From Sweltsa coloradensis (Eukaryota; Arthropoda; Insecta; Plecoptera; Chloroperlidae): a stretch of 64,000 bases of DNA. The notes beneath the pieces are model-generated. The model was given only the letters and a program-made list of their open reading frames with translations. It was not told the origin of the DNA and searched no databases. Below are positions 56,601 to 62,850 of the stretch, piece by piece. Both the position numbers and the translations under genes were made by a program. The stretch covers positions 1 to 64,000 of the forward strand of contig JAMZAV010000815.1 of NCBI GenBank assembly GCA_024449915.1, written 5' to 3'. Position 1 is the first letter of the stretch; each line of letters starts with the position of its first letter.

Positions 56601-58811
56601 GTCCGCATAAACACTGAACATTTATGATATGAGACGTTTTGAATCTGTTATCAGAAAAAGAGCAATTCGATAATATTTTCATTAATTGCATGCATCCCTA
56701 GAATTTAATATGAATTTAGACATCAATAATCGTGCAAGTTAAATAGTTTATCATTAGATAAATATTGATACTTCCATCAATATTTGAATAAAAAACAATG
56801 TTATTTGATATTACAGTAAAACGTCGTTACAACTCATTACAGGAGACCTTTTTTTTTAAAAGAAATTATCAGTCTAAAATTTCTGTAAGAAATTAGATAG
56901 TCAGTTGCCATATTGTTCAATGTTGCTGTGTGCTGTTTTTATTGGAACATTGATTAAATCATTATACAACAGAAAATTTATTGCAACTACAATTATGAAT
57001 TAAGTTTATTTATCCATTTGATGACACATAAAGAAAAAAGCATGTGATTTTTATGCTGCTACTTAGTACTTTGCCCACAATAGCTAGGACTAATAGTCTT
57101 GCAATTCCCACCACATTACCAAATTATGTACTGTGATCCTTCAGTGCAATTGCTTTCTTGGAAGACAGTTAATGCCCCACTTGCATTTCAGACAATGAGT
57201 AGGTGAACAAGGATAATGGAGAAGAGATGAGAAGACACAAAATTTGCAGGTGGCCTATTCCGTTTGAAAAAAATGGTGGCTGTGTGTGGTAAATGATGAT
57301 CCAAAAACATGGAGTTAGATTAGATATTCAAGACTTGTCAAACAATGACAGAAAACATCTTAGAAAACATGTATTTAATGACTGTACAATTAAGAAGCAA
57401 GGGTGAGGACGCTCAGCGTCTACAATGCAGTACTTTTGTACATTTTGGATTAGGCTACATGAAGGAAAACCAACATTTTCTATCTCTGTTTTCAATCTCC
57501 CACAGTTACCTAAATACTTGATTCTAATACATAGCTCATTTTCCATTTAAGTCACAGTTTGTTTTGTGCAAGTTTTCAAATTCCACCAAAAATTGCAAGT
57601 TTTATATCGATATTTTTGTGAATGGGTCAAATTAAAAAAAAAAAACAACCCATGCACAAGGATTGGGTCACCTTTCTGACTATGCACAAAAAATCTTGAT
57701 CAATGGAAAGATGTAGGCGTAGTTCGAAAAGTACAAAAGCACATTTTCGGCTCGAATCGTAGCGTTCCCATGGTAATTTGATTGAGACTTCGAACTTAGT
57801 GAAAATTGAGTATATATGGGCGTAAAGAACGTGTATTATATTGTCAAAGCAGCAAAGAAAATATTTCCATTTCAAATACGTGCAGTATCTATTTTATCCC
57901 GTAGAAAAATAAAATTAGGGTAGGGTTATAATTTTATTTTCAAAATCATAACCTCAGCAGAAGATAGTGACACAACAATTTCATTACATAGGTATTTATT
58001 ACACTAGCATGAATTTATTTCCAAATGGAGTTCTAGATGGTTGTAAGAAATGTAAATAAAAAAGAAATGGGCACTAGATTCTGTTATCCTTGCCCTGAAG
58101 CCGATTCATATTATAAGACTTTAACAAGGCTGGAAATAAAAGCCAAGGGACTGTTTTCAAATTTAAATATGCATTTTAGTGTAGCCTACAGCTGATGTGA
58201 ATAAATGATCTAAAACCCGATCCACATCGTAATATTAAATAAAAGTCTGCGGTTCACTTTCACATCGTTAGTAGGCCTAGTGTTTGGAAAGCCATAAGAA
58301 AGAATATTTTTCATTTATTATTTTTTTATTTTATTTTTTAACTTCATAAATGATGTAAGTTACAGCAAAAAAATTGTCGTGTCCTGTTTGTAAATAGAAT
58401 TAAGCCGTTAATGTTCTTTCACCATTCCGCAGATTCTAAAAAGACCTCTACATTAAATAATAATTTTAAAAAATGTACTAAGAGTCAACCCCCTCAGTCG
58501 CATTTAACTGACTTTTTATACATTTTTTAAAAGTGGAAAAATATAAACTAACATTTTTTAAACGAGTATACGGCCCTAGATTTTGGCTGAGCATTGCGCT
58601 TCTTACCTTATCAACAAAGCCCCTCGCCGCCTGGCGTTGTTTTAAGTTAGTCTCCCCATCCAAGTTGCAGGTATCTAGGTAGCACAGTCCGTTGGGGTTG
58701 CTCGATCTCAAAAGAAGAACGTCAGCGGGTATCAGCTCGTTGTTGGACAGGTGGATCAAGTCCCCGACCATCACATCTTGCCAGAGGACTTTCGTGTATC
58801 TCCCAAGCTCA
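23525..58811 (-). CDS. ATP10: ATP10-type P4-ATPase (phospholipid flippase), 16 coding exons, 5' end missing
   Basis: P4-ATPases move phospholipids from the outer to the cytoplasmic leaflet using ATP; class V (ATP10) enzymes act at the plasma membrane or endosomes, usually with a CDC50 partner (family knowledge). Sixteen exons are listed separately; all have GT-AG borders, and phases agree across every junction except inside exon 6. Motifs in order: actuator [18 protein letters not shown]4 IPLSLYV, phosphorylation [13 protein letters not shown], nucleotide-domain [40 protein letters not shown]5 [11 protein letters not shown] and six C-terminal membrane segments. The exons sum to 3,611 nt, about 1,200 codons; ATP10 proteins are usually 1,400-1,500, so the N-terminus with M1-M2 is missing and probably lies past base 64000. 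Introns are up to 6.2 kb and full of transposons. ATP10 rather than ATP8 or ATP11 is chosen from the [19 protein letters not shown] and [10 protein letters not shown] blocks and the long Ser/Pro-rich insert in the nucleotide domain. Confidence 0.95.
23669..23760 (-). CDS. ATP10: ATP10 exon 15 (basic cytoplasmic tail)
   Basis: Placed by splice sites and phase, 4.3 kb downstream of exon 14. The acceptor is ATTGTTCCAG and the donor GTGAGG. Phase 2 in, phase 1 out. It continues LLPR with [20 protein letters not shown] then [10 protein letters not shown], an aromatic and basic segment as expected after M10. Homology is weak here, so the call rests on phase, splice signals and position. Confidence 0.72.
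24178..25276. mobile_element. hAT-like MITE with TAGGGCTGTGCGA ends
   Basis: Ends are TAGGGCTGTGCGAACG and CTCGCACAGCCCTA, with GAGTTCGAGTTC / GAACTCG subterminal repeats. Flanks TTAAAATT and ATTTAATT are AT-rich and only partly alike. Length about 1.1 kb, in the intron between exons 14 and 15. Confidence 0.8.
25618..26035 (-). repeat. two tRNA-like SINE fragments (minus-strand B boxes)
   Basis: The minus strand carries AACCCTGGGTTGAATCCCC (about 25636-25655) and GACGTGGGTTTGAATCCTGC (about 25988-26008), both close to the Pol III B box GGTTCRANNCC. Neither has a full cloverleaf. Confidence 0.5.
26403..27539. mobile_element. pogo/Tigger-like non-autonomous element (CAGTGAAACCC ends)
   Basis: Ends are CAGTGAAACCCTTCTAAAAC and ACGTTTTAGCAGGGTTTCACTG. 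About 1.14 kb, with a second inner copy of the end (GGGGTTTCACGGGAAAACGT near 26440). Left flank TA, right flank TT. In the intron between exons 14 and 15. Confidence 0.75.
28046..28233 (-). CDS. ATP10: ATP10 exon 14 (M9-M10)
   Basis: The acceptor is TTCTTCGTTTAG and the donor GTAAGA. Phase 0 in, phase 2 out. It encodes [20 protein letters not shown] (M9), [24 protein letters not shown] and [13 protein letters not shown] (M10). This matches the last two membrane helices and the LLPR exit of ATP10. Confidence 0.93.
28469..29422. mobile_element. hAT-like MITE, family with TAGGGATGTGCGGG ends (copy 1)
   Basis: Ends are TAGGGATGTGCGGGTA and TACCCGCACATCCCTA; the duplication ATTAAAAG is identical at 28461-28468 and 29423-29430. 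Length 954 bp. It has runs of CTCGGG/CCCGAG near the ends, an inner CAGTGAAACCCCGC stretch like a pogo end, and TAGGCCTA repeats. No transposase frame. The inverted copy is at 39942-40876. It lies in the intron between exons 13 and 14. Confidence 0.88.
29844..30211 (+). pseudogene. hAT transposase N-terminal remnant with BED-type zinc finger
   Basis: An open frame at 29844-30065 is followed by [19 protein letters not shown] then CVICSVNSF and a stop. After a frame change the sequence continues [15 protein letters not shown]. The [16 protein letters not shown]...SLKPSLLxRHLET pattern is the BED finger found in hAT transposases and their domesticated relatives. It stops where the LINE is inserted. 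Stops and a frameshift make it dead. Confidence 0.8.
30212..31836 (-). pseudogene. 5'-truncated LINE: end of reverse transcriptase plus RNase H, frames broken
   Basis: In order on the minus strand: [16 protein letters not shown] and [20 protein letters not shown] (end of reverse transcriptase), [15 protein letters not shown], a helical segment, [14 protein letters not shown] and [20 protein letters not shown] (RNase H core), and a CxxC...H..C-like tail, [17 protein letters not shown]. Several frame changes separate them. An RNase H behind the reverse transcriptase points to the I-like group of non-LTR elements. The 3' end is A-rich at about 30213. AGAGAC at both ends (30206-30211 and near 31837-31842) may be its target duplication. 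Confidence 0.85.
32331..32768. mobile_element. hAT-like MITE with TAGGGATGACAT ends (copy 1)
   Basis: It begins TAGGGATGACATGGCAGAAT and ends GGAATCGATGTCATCCCTA; flanks are CCCAGAAC and CCCAGGAC. It shares GCAGAGCGGTGAACCA and GTGTCTACT with the copy at 43637-43938. 438 bp, between exons 13 and 14. Confidence 0.85.
33088..33192 (-). CDS. ATP10: ATP10 exon 13 (M8)
   Basis: The acceptor is TTTCCAG and the donor GTAAGA. Phase 0 on both sides, 35 codons: [20 protein letters not shown] then [15 protein letters not shown]. It corresponds to the AYxDSxVDLxxFGT block and the M8 helix of ATP10 proteins. Confidence 0.93.
34735..34765. repeat. lone right end of a TAGGGCTGTGCGA-family hAT-like element
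   Basis: CCCGAGTACTCGTTCACAGCC resembles the right end at 25255-25276 (GAGTACTCGCACAGCC). I could not find a matching left end; the element may extend back towards 33.9 kb. Confidence 0.45.
34811..34968 (-). CDS. ATP10: ATP10 exon 12 (M6-M7 loop and M7)
   Basis: Found from splice sites and homology; it is too short for a long open frame. The acceptor is GTGTGTTGCAG and the donor GTACGT. Phase 1 in, phase 0 out, 52 codons. It encodes [20 protein letters not shown] and [20 protein letters not shown] then FFITEG, matching the family GVxDxDVP and FWxxMADxxxQS blocks before M7. Confidence 0.93.
36475..37345. mobile_element. pogo/Tigger-like element, ends partly lost
   Basis: The left end CAGTAAGAACTCTATTATCC is followed by GAGTTGGATGAGACGAGGGC. 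On the right, GCTCGGATAATACGGG and CGGATAATCGGAGATCGG are the inverted counterpart, but the terminal CAGT complement is missing. In the intron between exons 11 and 12. Confidence 0.65.
37551..38185 (+). mobile_element. hammerhead-bearing SINE-like retroelement with duplicated tRNA-like head
   Basis: The head module, starting GGGCAGC, occurs twice in tandem about 195 bases apart (from 37551 and from 37746). Each has a Pol III B box (GGTTCAAATCC at 37580-37590, GGTTCGAATCC at 37777-37787) followed by CCAGGGTAAG and GCACCAGAGT...GGGAGGGAAGCCCCC. Then come a body, the hammerhead at 38011-38052 and a 3' part with CAGCCCTTCAGGCTGGGC and TATGCTTTCCCAACCTGTCA. The same body recurs inverted at 46085-46450 and part of the 3' end at 10866-11040, so it is dispersed. 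It resembles the tRNA-like, hammerhead-containing Sm-alpha SINEs of Schistosoma in plan, not by proven homology. It sits in the intron between ATP10 exons 11 and 12. No target duplication was seen. Confidence 0.75.
38011..38052 (+). ncRNA. minimal type I hammerhead ribozyme
   Basis: Stem I is ATCCGC (38011-38016) pairing with GTGGAT (38047-38052), six pairs with one G-U. Core CTGAAGA (38017-38023) matches CUGANGA. Stem II is GTCC/GGAC (38024-38027 and 38033-38036) with loop CAGAA. Core GAAA (38037-38040) is followed by a very short stem III, CGCG (38041-38044), then the UH cleavage dinucleotide TC (38045-38046). All invariant core positions are present. A one- or two-pair stem III is known from the minimal hammerheads of Penelope-like elements and retrozymes, which often work as dimers (family knowledge). 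The motif lies in the 3' part of a tRNA-like SINE. I read it by eye and have not folded it. Confidence 0.88.
38283..39368. mobile_element. hAT-like element with TAGGGCCACCG end
   Basis: It begins TAGGGCCACCGAATTTTCGC and ends AAATCTTTGGCCCTA. CCTATACT flanks it at 38275-38282 and 39369-39376. Internally it has CGCGAATT-rich sequence and a TAGGCCTA-rich block at about 38840-39130. No transposase was seen. It abuts the next element at a shared duplication. Confidence 0.82.
38840..39130. repeat. TAGGCCTA-rich block
   Basis: Dense variants of CTAGGCCTAGG and TTAGCCTAGCC within the hAT-like element 38283-39368. Similar clusters lie near 9900-10220, 24400-24710, 36060-36130 and 50300. Confidence 0.85.
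39377..41033. mobile_element. hAT-like element with TAGAGATGTGC ends, carrying a nested MITE
   Basis: Ends are TAGAGATGTGCAAAAATG and CATTTTTGCACATCTCTA, with CCTATACT at 39369-39376 and 41034-41041. Removing the nested element (39942-40876) leaves about 720 bp. It contains three TGGAGGTGCCGGGT motifs (about 39618, 39673 and 39800). It lies in the intron between exons 11 and 12. Confidence 0.85.
39942..40876. mobile_element. hAT-like MITE, same family as 28469-29422 (copy 2, inverted, nested)
   Basis: Ends are TAGGGATGTGCGGGT and CAGCACATCCCTA, with duplication ATTAAAAT at 39934-39941 and 40877-40884. Long stretches match copy 1 in opposite orientation (for example GCGCAGCAGAGCGTTGGGCG). It is inserted into the element at 39377-41033. 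Confidence 0.88.
41168..41291 (-). CDS. ATP10: ATP10 exon 11 (M5-M6)
   Basis: The acceptor is CCTGTTGCAG and the donor GTAAGT. Phase 0 in, phase 1 out. It encodes [17 protein letters not shown] (M5) and [20 protein letters not shown] (M6). FWYQFxCGFSG is highly conserved in ATP10. A block of tandem hAT-like insertions ends about 125 bases downstream in the next intron. Confidence 0.95.
41691..42048 (-). CDS. ATP10: ATP10 exon 10 (P-domain hinge GDGANDVSM, start of M5)
   Basis: The acceptor is GATATGTTGCAG and the donor GTAAGT. Phase 2 in, phase 0 out. It encodes [60 protein letters not shown] and [18 protein letters not shown], then [19 protein letters not shown] and the start of M5, LYFFYKNA. 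GDGxNDxxM is the magnesium-binding hinge of P-type ATPases. Confidence 0.97.
42753..42893 (-). CDS. ATP10: ATP10 exon 9 (variable P-domain linker)
   Basis: Found by splice sites and phase, not as a long open frame. The acceptor is TTTCTTTCCTAG and the donor GTAAGT; phase 2 in and out, 46 full codons. It encodes a Ser/Thr-rich linker ([17 protein letters not shown]) ending in [13 protein letters not shown], which joins exon 10 to give the family block LVxDGxTLTYILD. Confidence 0.9.
43637..43938. mobile_element. hAT-like MITE with TAGGGATGACAT ends (copy 2)
   Basis: It begins TAGGGATGACATGGAGGAAT and ends GAATCGATGTCATACCTA; flanks are CATGCTAG and CATGTTAG. Same family and orientation as 32331-32768, shorter by an internal deletion. 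It lies between exons 8 and 9. A third, left-truncated relative ends near 12910. Confidence 0.83.
44089..44341 (-). CDS. ATP10: ATP10 exon 8 ([16 protein letters not shown] and TGDK)
   Basis: The acceptor is ATTTGGTTTAG and the donor GTGAGG. Phase 1 in, phase 2 out. It encodes [20 protein letters not shown] and [24 protein letters not shown] is a P-domain motif that contacts the nucleotide phosphate. The exon ends in a polar linker, [10 protein letters not shown]. Confidence 0.96.
45482..45742 (-). CDS. ATP10: ATP10 exon 7 (nucleotide-binding domain, KGAD block)
   Basis: The acceptor is CACCGACAG and the donor GTGAGA. Phase 1 in and out. With the last codon of exon 6 it makes the conserved KGADS, then [19 protein letters not shown] (the REGLRTL-type block), [18 protein letters not shown] and LEVDLTLLG. 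All are nucleotide-domain landmarks of P4-ATPases. Confidence 0.95.
46085..46450 (-). mobile_element. second copy of the hammerhead SINE, ribozyme decayed
   Basis: On the minus strand it shares the B box GGTTCAAATCC (46419-46429), CCAGAGTCT-like sequence, AGTAAATTCTGCATGCATGT-like and GCTGATTTTT blocks with 37.5-38.1 kb. Where the ribozyme should be (about 46140-46172) it reads GTCGCAGAAGTATAAAATGC in place of GTCCCAGAAGGACGAAACGC, so stem II and the GAAA core are broken. Only one head module is present. It lies in the intron between exons 6 and 7. Confidence 0.7.
46934..47640 (-). CDS. ATP10: ATP10 exon 6 (nucleotide-binding domain with Ser/Pro-rich insert; frame break inside)
   Basis: The acceptor is GTCCCTGCAG and the donor GTATGT. 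The first half, [19 protein letters not shown] to [11 protein letters not shown], is a low-complexity Ser/Pro/Arg-rich linker typical of class V enzymes. The second half carries [39 protein letters not shown] and ITLYCKG, the nucleotide-binding core. The halves are in different frames: the 707-nt exon is 2 mod 3, but the flanking phases (0 in, 1 out) need 1 mod 3. Both frames are open around 47266-47370, so the shift can lie anywhere there. A run of five C (gene strand) near 47312-47316 is a good place for a one-base error. A genuine polymorphism or a short hidden intron is also possible. Confidence 0.88.
49124..49196 (+). tRNA. tRNA-like gene (anticodon-loop GGA), probably a pseudogene or SINE head
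   Basis: A full cloverleaf can be drawn: acceptor GTCTCGG/TCGGGAT (three G-U pairs), D arm GTCT/AGGC, anticodon stem TCCAC/GTGGG, a 4-base variable loop and a perfect T arm, TCGGG-TTCGAAC-CCCGA. A T run (Pol III terminator) follows within a few bases. The anticodon triplet would be GGA (Ser), but the long serine variable arm is missing and base 33 is C instead of U, so a working tRNA is unlikely. It lies inside the old hAT-like element at 48905-51063. Confidence 0.6.
50015..50895. mobile_element. nested hAT-like MITE with TAGGGGTGACATAGGGTA end
   Basis: It begins TAGGGGTGACATAGGGTAG and ends GGTACCCGATGTCATCACTA; CTTACGTT is identical at 50007-50014 and 50896-50903. The subterminal GGAACCGGTTCC / CCGGGTACCCGG sequence relates it to 7300-7848. 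881 bp. Confidence 0.87.
51071..51100 (+). repeat. (ATTGG)6 microsatellite
   Basis: Six perfect copies of ATTGG just outside the right end of the 48905-51063 element. Confidence 0.95.
51403..52270. mobile_element. hAT-like element with CAGTGTTCTCCCCAGG ends
   Basis: Ends are CAGTGTTCTCCCCAGG and CCTGGGAGAACACTG, flanked by GTTCTAG on both sides (7 or 8 bp, depending on one G). Inside is an A21-T14 plus T-rich block at 52132-52199. No transposase frame. It lies in the intron between exons 5 and 6. Confidence 0.85.
52371..52547 (-). CDS. ATP10: ATP10 exon 5 (start of nucleotide-binding domain)
   Basis: The acceptor is TTTGTTTCAG and the donor GTAAGT. Phase 0 on both sides, 59 codons, [10 protein letters not shown] to SNHPHHDL. 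The block [16 protein letters not shown] matches the FxxxLALCHTVV segment at the start of the P4-ATPase nucleotide-binding domain. Confidence 0.93.
52932..53074. repeat. end fragment of the 4385-5113 element family
   Basis: TAAGAGGAGTCGCTGAGG, CTCAGGTGTTGATGATTGCA, TATTACCAAATTTTGCA and ATATTGATATCCACACCTTG match the reverse complement of about 4965-5113. It lies in the intron between exons 4 and 5. Confidence 0.7.
53331..53740 (-). mobile_element. 5S rRNA-derived SINE (SINE3-like)
   Basis: On the minus strand, from about 53737, the sequence reads CCGGTTCCCACTAGAACACC, GAAGCTAAGCAAACTCGGGC and GTAGAGTGGGTGACCGC. This follows 5S rRNA through its internal promoter: the A-box-like AGCTAAGCA and the C-box GGGTGACCGC. 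A body of about 300 bases follows, ending near 53331 in an (ATTG)n-type tail (plus strand ATTGATTGATTGATTGG). The 5S-like head begins about four bases after the exon 4 splice donor of ATP10 and has the same orientation as the gene. 5S-derived SINEs are known from fish, amniotes and sea urchins (family knowledge). The body was not matched to a named family. Confidence 0.8.
53744..54055 (-). CDS. ATP10: ATP10 exon 4 (M4 and phosphorylation site)
   Basis: The acceptor is TTGTTCCAG and the donor GTAGTT. Phase 0 on both sides, 104 codons. It encodes [20 protein letters not shown] (M4) and [20 protein letters not shown], with the aspartate phosphorylated in catalysis, then [15 protein letters not shown]. 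The M4 motif reads PLSL where most P4-ATPases have PISL, a conservative change. The donor lies only a few bases from the 5' end of a 5S-derived SINE on the same strand. Confidence 0.97.
55602..55849 (-). CDS. ATP10: ATP10 exon 3 (HETKAMLNN block and M3)
   Basis: The acceptor is CAACTTGTAG and the donor GTGAGG. Phase 1 in, phase 0 out. It encodes [20 protein letters not shown], strongly class V-like, then LERQMN, the hydrophobic M3 stretch [18 protein letters not shown], a short outer loop and [10 protein letters not shown], which enters M4. Confidence 0.95.
56082..56100 (+). repeat. run of 19 C (19 G on the gene strand)
   Basis: A homopolymer starting nine bases inside the intron after ATP10 exon 2. 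Its length is prone to sequencing error. Confidence 0.95.
56109..56301 (-). CDS. ATP10: ATP10 exon 2 (actuator domain, second half)
   Basis: The acceptor is TGTTCCAG and the donor GTTAGT, a non-consensus but usable site. Phase 0 in, phase 1 out. It encodes [22 protein letters not shown] and [22 protein letters not shown], the conserved LLRGCxLRNT-like block of P4-ATPases. On the gene strand a run of 19 G begins at intron position +9. Confidence 0.92.
56302..58606. other. intron between ATP10 exons 1 and 2
   Basis: AT-rich, no delimited element. A stretch near 56696-56780 resembles 35020-35100 (AATATGAATTT...ATCGATAATCG-like), suggesting a decayed shared repeat. Confidence 0.5.
58607..58811 (-). 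CDS. ATP10: ATP10 exon 1 of those found (actuator domain, DGET)
   Basis: The acceptor TTGTTTCAG precedes it and the donor GTAAGA follows. It enters with one base finishing a codon (phase 2 upstream) and leaves in phase 0. It encodes [36 protein letters not shown] and [18 protein letters not shown]. This is the first half of the actuator domain; DGET is the loop that drives dephosphorylation of the aspartyl intermediate. The exon before it was not identified. Confidence 0.93.
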
Positions 58812-61385
58812 CTGAAACAACAAGATATACACAAATTAGTGATAGCACTCACTGGACACATTTAGAAACAAGTAACAGTTACACGATGCAATTAATAAAA
58901 TATATGGATAGCAAATCTTATGTTGGTAATAATAGTTTATACAGTTGCATGATGCATAAAACTTAAAGTATTTTAAAAGACATGCAAAATCATTAAACAT
59001 GAATGACTGACATTACAAAATGTACTAAACATGTTTAAGTAGCATTGTAAATTGAGAAAAGGTTAAACCTTAAATTCTTACTTTTTGATAGCAAAGTTTT
59101 TCTTCAATGGCATCAAGTTCAATGCAAATTACAAAATTTGCACGTTAAATTTGCACAAAAAAATAAGCTAAAAGGTGCCTACTAAGACAGTTTTTGAAAA
59201 GGTGTAAAAGGTAGATGTTGCAAATTACTATTAATTAATTGAAAGTGCTAGCAAAGATATAAAATTGAAAACGGAATTGATTGTAAATTGTATATTTATT
59301 GCATTGTATAAATTGTATGTCTGCTGTAGGGTTATATCTGCATACCCTATAAAGACATGGAAAATGAAAACCTCGACATCCAGAAATACAGACATTATTA
59401 TGTTTCAAAGATCTACAAGAGCAGTTTTGAGCTGCTATGCTGGCAGTATGTTATAATAACTCTATGCAATCCTCAACAAAAACGTCCATAACTTAGCAAA
59501 TGTCGCTGGAGTTGTGCCCAGAATTTCCTCTCATAACCATAACTTATATTTGACTTTTATTTCCTCTTAAAATATCCCATAGGCACTACCTTACAAGGAA
59601 TTTTGCCAAACTGTGCCACAAATAAAGTTTTATCTAGGAAGGGTCAAGACTCAAGAGTCAATGGTTCGTGGTCTGTGGAATGTATGCAGTTGCACCAAAG
59701 CAGATGGTGATGGTGACAATTATAAGGAAGATCTAGTTCACAAGAACACTGATCATTCATTGATATCGATATCATTCCCAGACATAAGTGTATTTTTATA
59801 TAATTGTGCATTTAAGTTCCATAAATAGCAACACTAGATACACTTAATTAAAAGGGAATAGGACACATTTGGCAAATAGCTATATGTTCGGCTAAGAAGA
59901 ATCCGACATACAAAACTTTACATAGTTGTCAATAAAGCATACATGGACAGCCATAAAGTCTAGCTAGCTAGACTATCAATATTTTGTAGGAATAAGCCCC
60001 AAAACATTTACGAATATTTTTGCTCAGTTTTGGACTTCTAAAATTTTGGACAAAATCCAAAATCGTCAAAATCAATTTATTTATTCCCAATTATTTAAAA
60101 ATAACTTTGAGAAAAGTCTTACAGTAGAGCTCTTCATTCCCGCTTTAAAATTTGAACCATCTGTGGTCAGTCGGCCACGCAAACAGGAATTTGACTAAAA
60201 CGCAGGTTCCATGTATGCTATATATTGTCAGGTGTACAATATGTTAGTAATTATATATACAGTAACATGTAACTCAAACGGATACAAACTCCATTACTAC
60301 TCAAGTGTGCACATCATGAACAAGTTGGTTGGTTGAAAAAAAAACGGCAAATCAAGGTGCAAGAGTTATGGCTATGTCATAGATCAACCAAAAGCAACAC
60401 GCTAAGAATAATTGCTTACTAAATGTGTAGCAGCCTTGTACTGTTTTTCTTTTTCTTTTTCTTTTAATTTAACCCAAGGCTATGAAGTCTGATACTATTG
60501 CGAATAGGATGATCGAGAACTGAACACAAAGACATATATGGGACTCAAAACATATGCTCTTCATTCCTGGCACTTCTCCAAAAAGTGAAGCTTTTTCGAA
60601 TGACGAATAAGTTCATAAAATAGATCGAAATATCATCTTCAAGAGCGCGCGCCACTGTTATCTGGTGGCACGCCGCTGTGAGTTGAGTGAATGTGACATT
60701 TTTGTCGATAATTTTAAAGAAGGAATTACTTTTGAGAGATTTTGTACATTTGTACCGAAGCTCGACCAAGTGACGTAATATATTAAGATTTTAGACCAAT
60801 GTGACAATTTTAGTCTGTATGCAGAAAGTAAAGGAATTGAAAAGTAATATTAATAATGTTGAATATTTTTGTTTAACATTAATATGCAAACAGTAGTAGC
60901 AGCTTTAATAAAATTTAAAAACAGAACACGTTTCTTAAATAATTATTCATACTTTTGTTGAGTATTTAAATTGATAGCCCTACTTAGTGAACTGGTAACC
61001 CCCCCTAACAAGTGAAAACTTGTTCGTTTGCATACCTCAAGGCAGATAACATTACAAGTGAAAGCACTCAGAAGCTGGAAACATTATGTGTGTGCGCGTG
61101 TGTGTGTAGGGCAAGTCCGCTTCTTTGTTAACGCCAATCCGTACAACCCACGACCATAACACGATTATGAAATCATTAGTGGGTTTAATTGAGTAATTCC
61201 GAAACGGTTCACATAACATTCACTAATAAATTTTGAAACCCGAGCTAAGCACTAATGATGCATTCTTTACAAACATGAAGGTAATTAATAACAATTTTCA
61301 TCTTTGAAAGGAAGTCAAAAGTGTGGCCGGATATTATTGTAGACGTGTATTTATTTATTATCTTGGGGGTAATCTATTACCCATC

Positions 61386-61605
61386 CGGTTTGAGTGCAGG
61401 TTCTAGCCGTATGGAACCGAGGGACTTGAGTTCGATTCCAGCATCTGCGTAAGACGTGGATTTTGATTTTGCATAGCTAAAGATTGATATTGTTATTATT
61501 TGTGCTATTCGAATAAGTGACATAAGGAAGAGAGAGAGTTACAGAATCCATGCCCTGTGGGGTATTTGAACCCACGTCTCTAGGAGGGTAGAAGACCTGC
61601 CCCTC
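61386..61605. repeat. tRNA-like SINE fragments in opposite orientation
   Basis: Plus strand: ACTTGAGTTCGATTCCAGC and GTAAGACGTGG at about 61424-61458. Minus strand: AGAGACGTGGGTTCAAATAC at about 61565-61584. Both look like decayed B boxes. Confidence 0.45.
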
Positions 61606-62636
61606 AACTGTAACTAGCCACAAACATATTTCACACTTAGCAAATACGTATATATTCACGCAACCATGAACAGTTAGTCGTCGATTACTGGCATACGTTT
61701 CAACCAAAGATATACTATATTTTATTTCTTAAATTGTCAACAATTGTAGCTTATCTACGAAAATATAGATTTTTCGAAAGTTCATGCAAACGCAAAATCA
61801 TAAAAATCAATTTACCTTTAGTGTATGTATGTATTGTGGATTGGTCAACCAAACGCAAAATCATGAAATCAATTGACTTTTAACAGTTTGTATTTTTTCA
61901 TTTTTAGGACATTCCATGGCACATGTGCCAAGTTTCGAGGTTGTGCCTAAATGCGAGCAAGAGGTCACCAAACACCAAGACACGTACATGAGGTGGTGGT
62001 CACCACTATGAGCATGACTGGCAAACTCTCAATCAAAGCAGAAGTCGAGAGAACATGACAGCTCAATCAATGATCGCTAAGACAAAGGCTAGTTCTAGGC
62101 TCTACCTCCACAAAGAAAAACGCAATCGATATAAGATGGGCCTGGGGTGGGCCATTTTATGCCCATCACAAAAATACAGCGTTCTACCGGGAGAAATAAG
62201 AAATAACATACGACACCCGTAAATCATTTTATTTGAATGATTCTCAATCGGTCTAGGGAAGTTTATGTACATGATCAAATCAAAAGACATAAGCAAAACA
62301 ATTTGTCATGTTTAAAAGGCAGTTGACAATAAGTAAACACTTCAAGGCCATACACGCATAGAATCGATGTAACCTTCCGTTTCCAAACAACTTTCCTGTT
62401 ATAGTTGCAGACTCACCTAGTGCTGCACGCGGGCGGACGGGCATGTTTGGTTACGTAACAAATAGGGCAAGACTGGCTAATGTGGAGCGGGAAGCAGTTT
62501 ATCAGAAAGCAATCGTAGAGTCGGCCACAATGCGGGCGGGTGTGTGATGTGTGACAAGGCAGGCGCACCATGCGACAAGTGTCACTGAAAGTTGGGGTGG
62601 TACTGATGCGGATTTCACGAGGTTTCCCTCAGACTT

Positions 62637-62850
62637 CACTAGACGAAGACAAATACAAGGATTTACAAGGACGAAGATGACAAAGACGACGAAGATGGAG
62701 ATGATGACGGTGATTACAAGGACGATGAAGGAACGATGACAAAGATTACAAGAACGACGAAGACGAAGGCAAAGAGATGATGACAATAAAAAAAGGACGA
62801 TGAAGACGAAGGTACAATGACATAAAAACGATGACGACAAAGACGACGAA
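62637..62850 (+). repeat. imperfect GAC/GAT/AAG-rich tract
   Basis: Purine-rich repeats such as GACGACGAAGATGGAGATGA, with no conserved frame; the antisense hydrophobic open frame is a by-product. Confidence 0.75.

Noticed and set aside
62341..62500. Splice-donor-like CACTAG/GTGAGT at about 62417 on the minus strand as an upstream ATP10 exon
   Set aside because: The phase-compatible frame (YVTKHARPPACST) does not resemble the M2-to-actuator segment.
62502..62840. 112-codon hydrophobic open frame on the minus strand, membrane-protein-like
   Set aside because: It is the antisense of the GAC/GAT-rich tract; hydrophobicity follows from the repeat composition.
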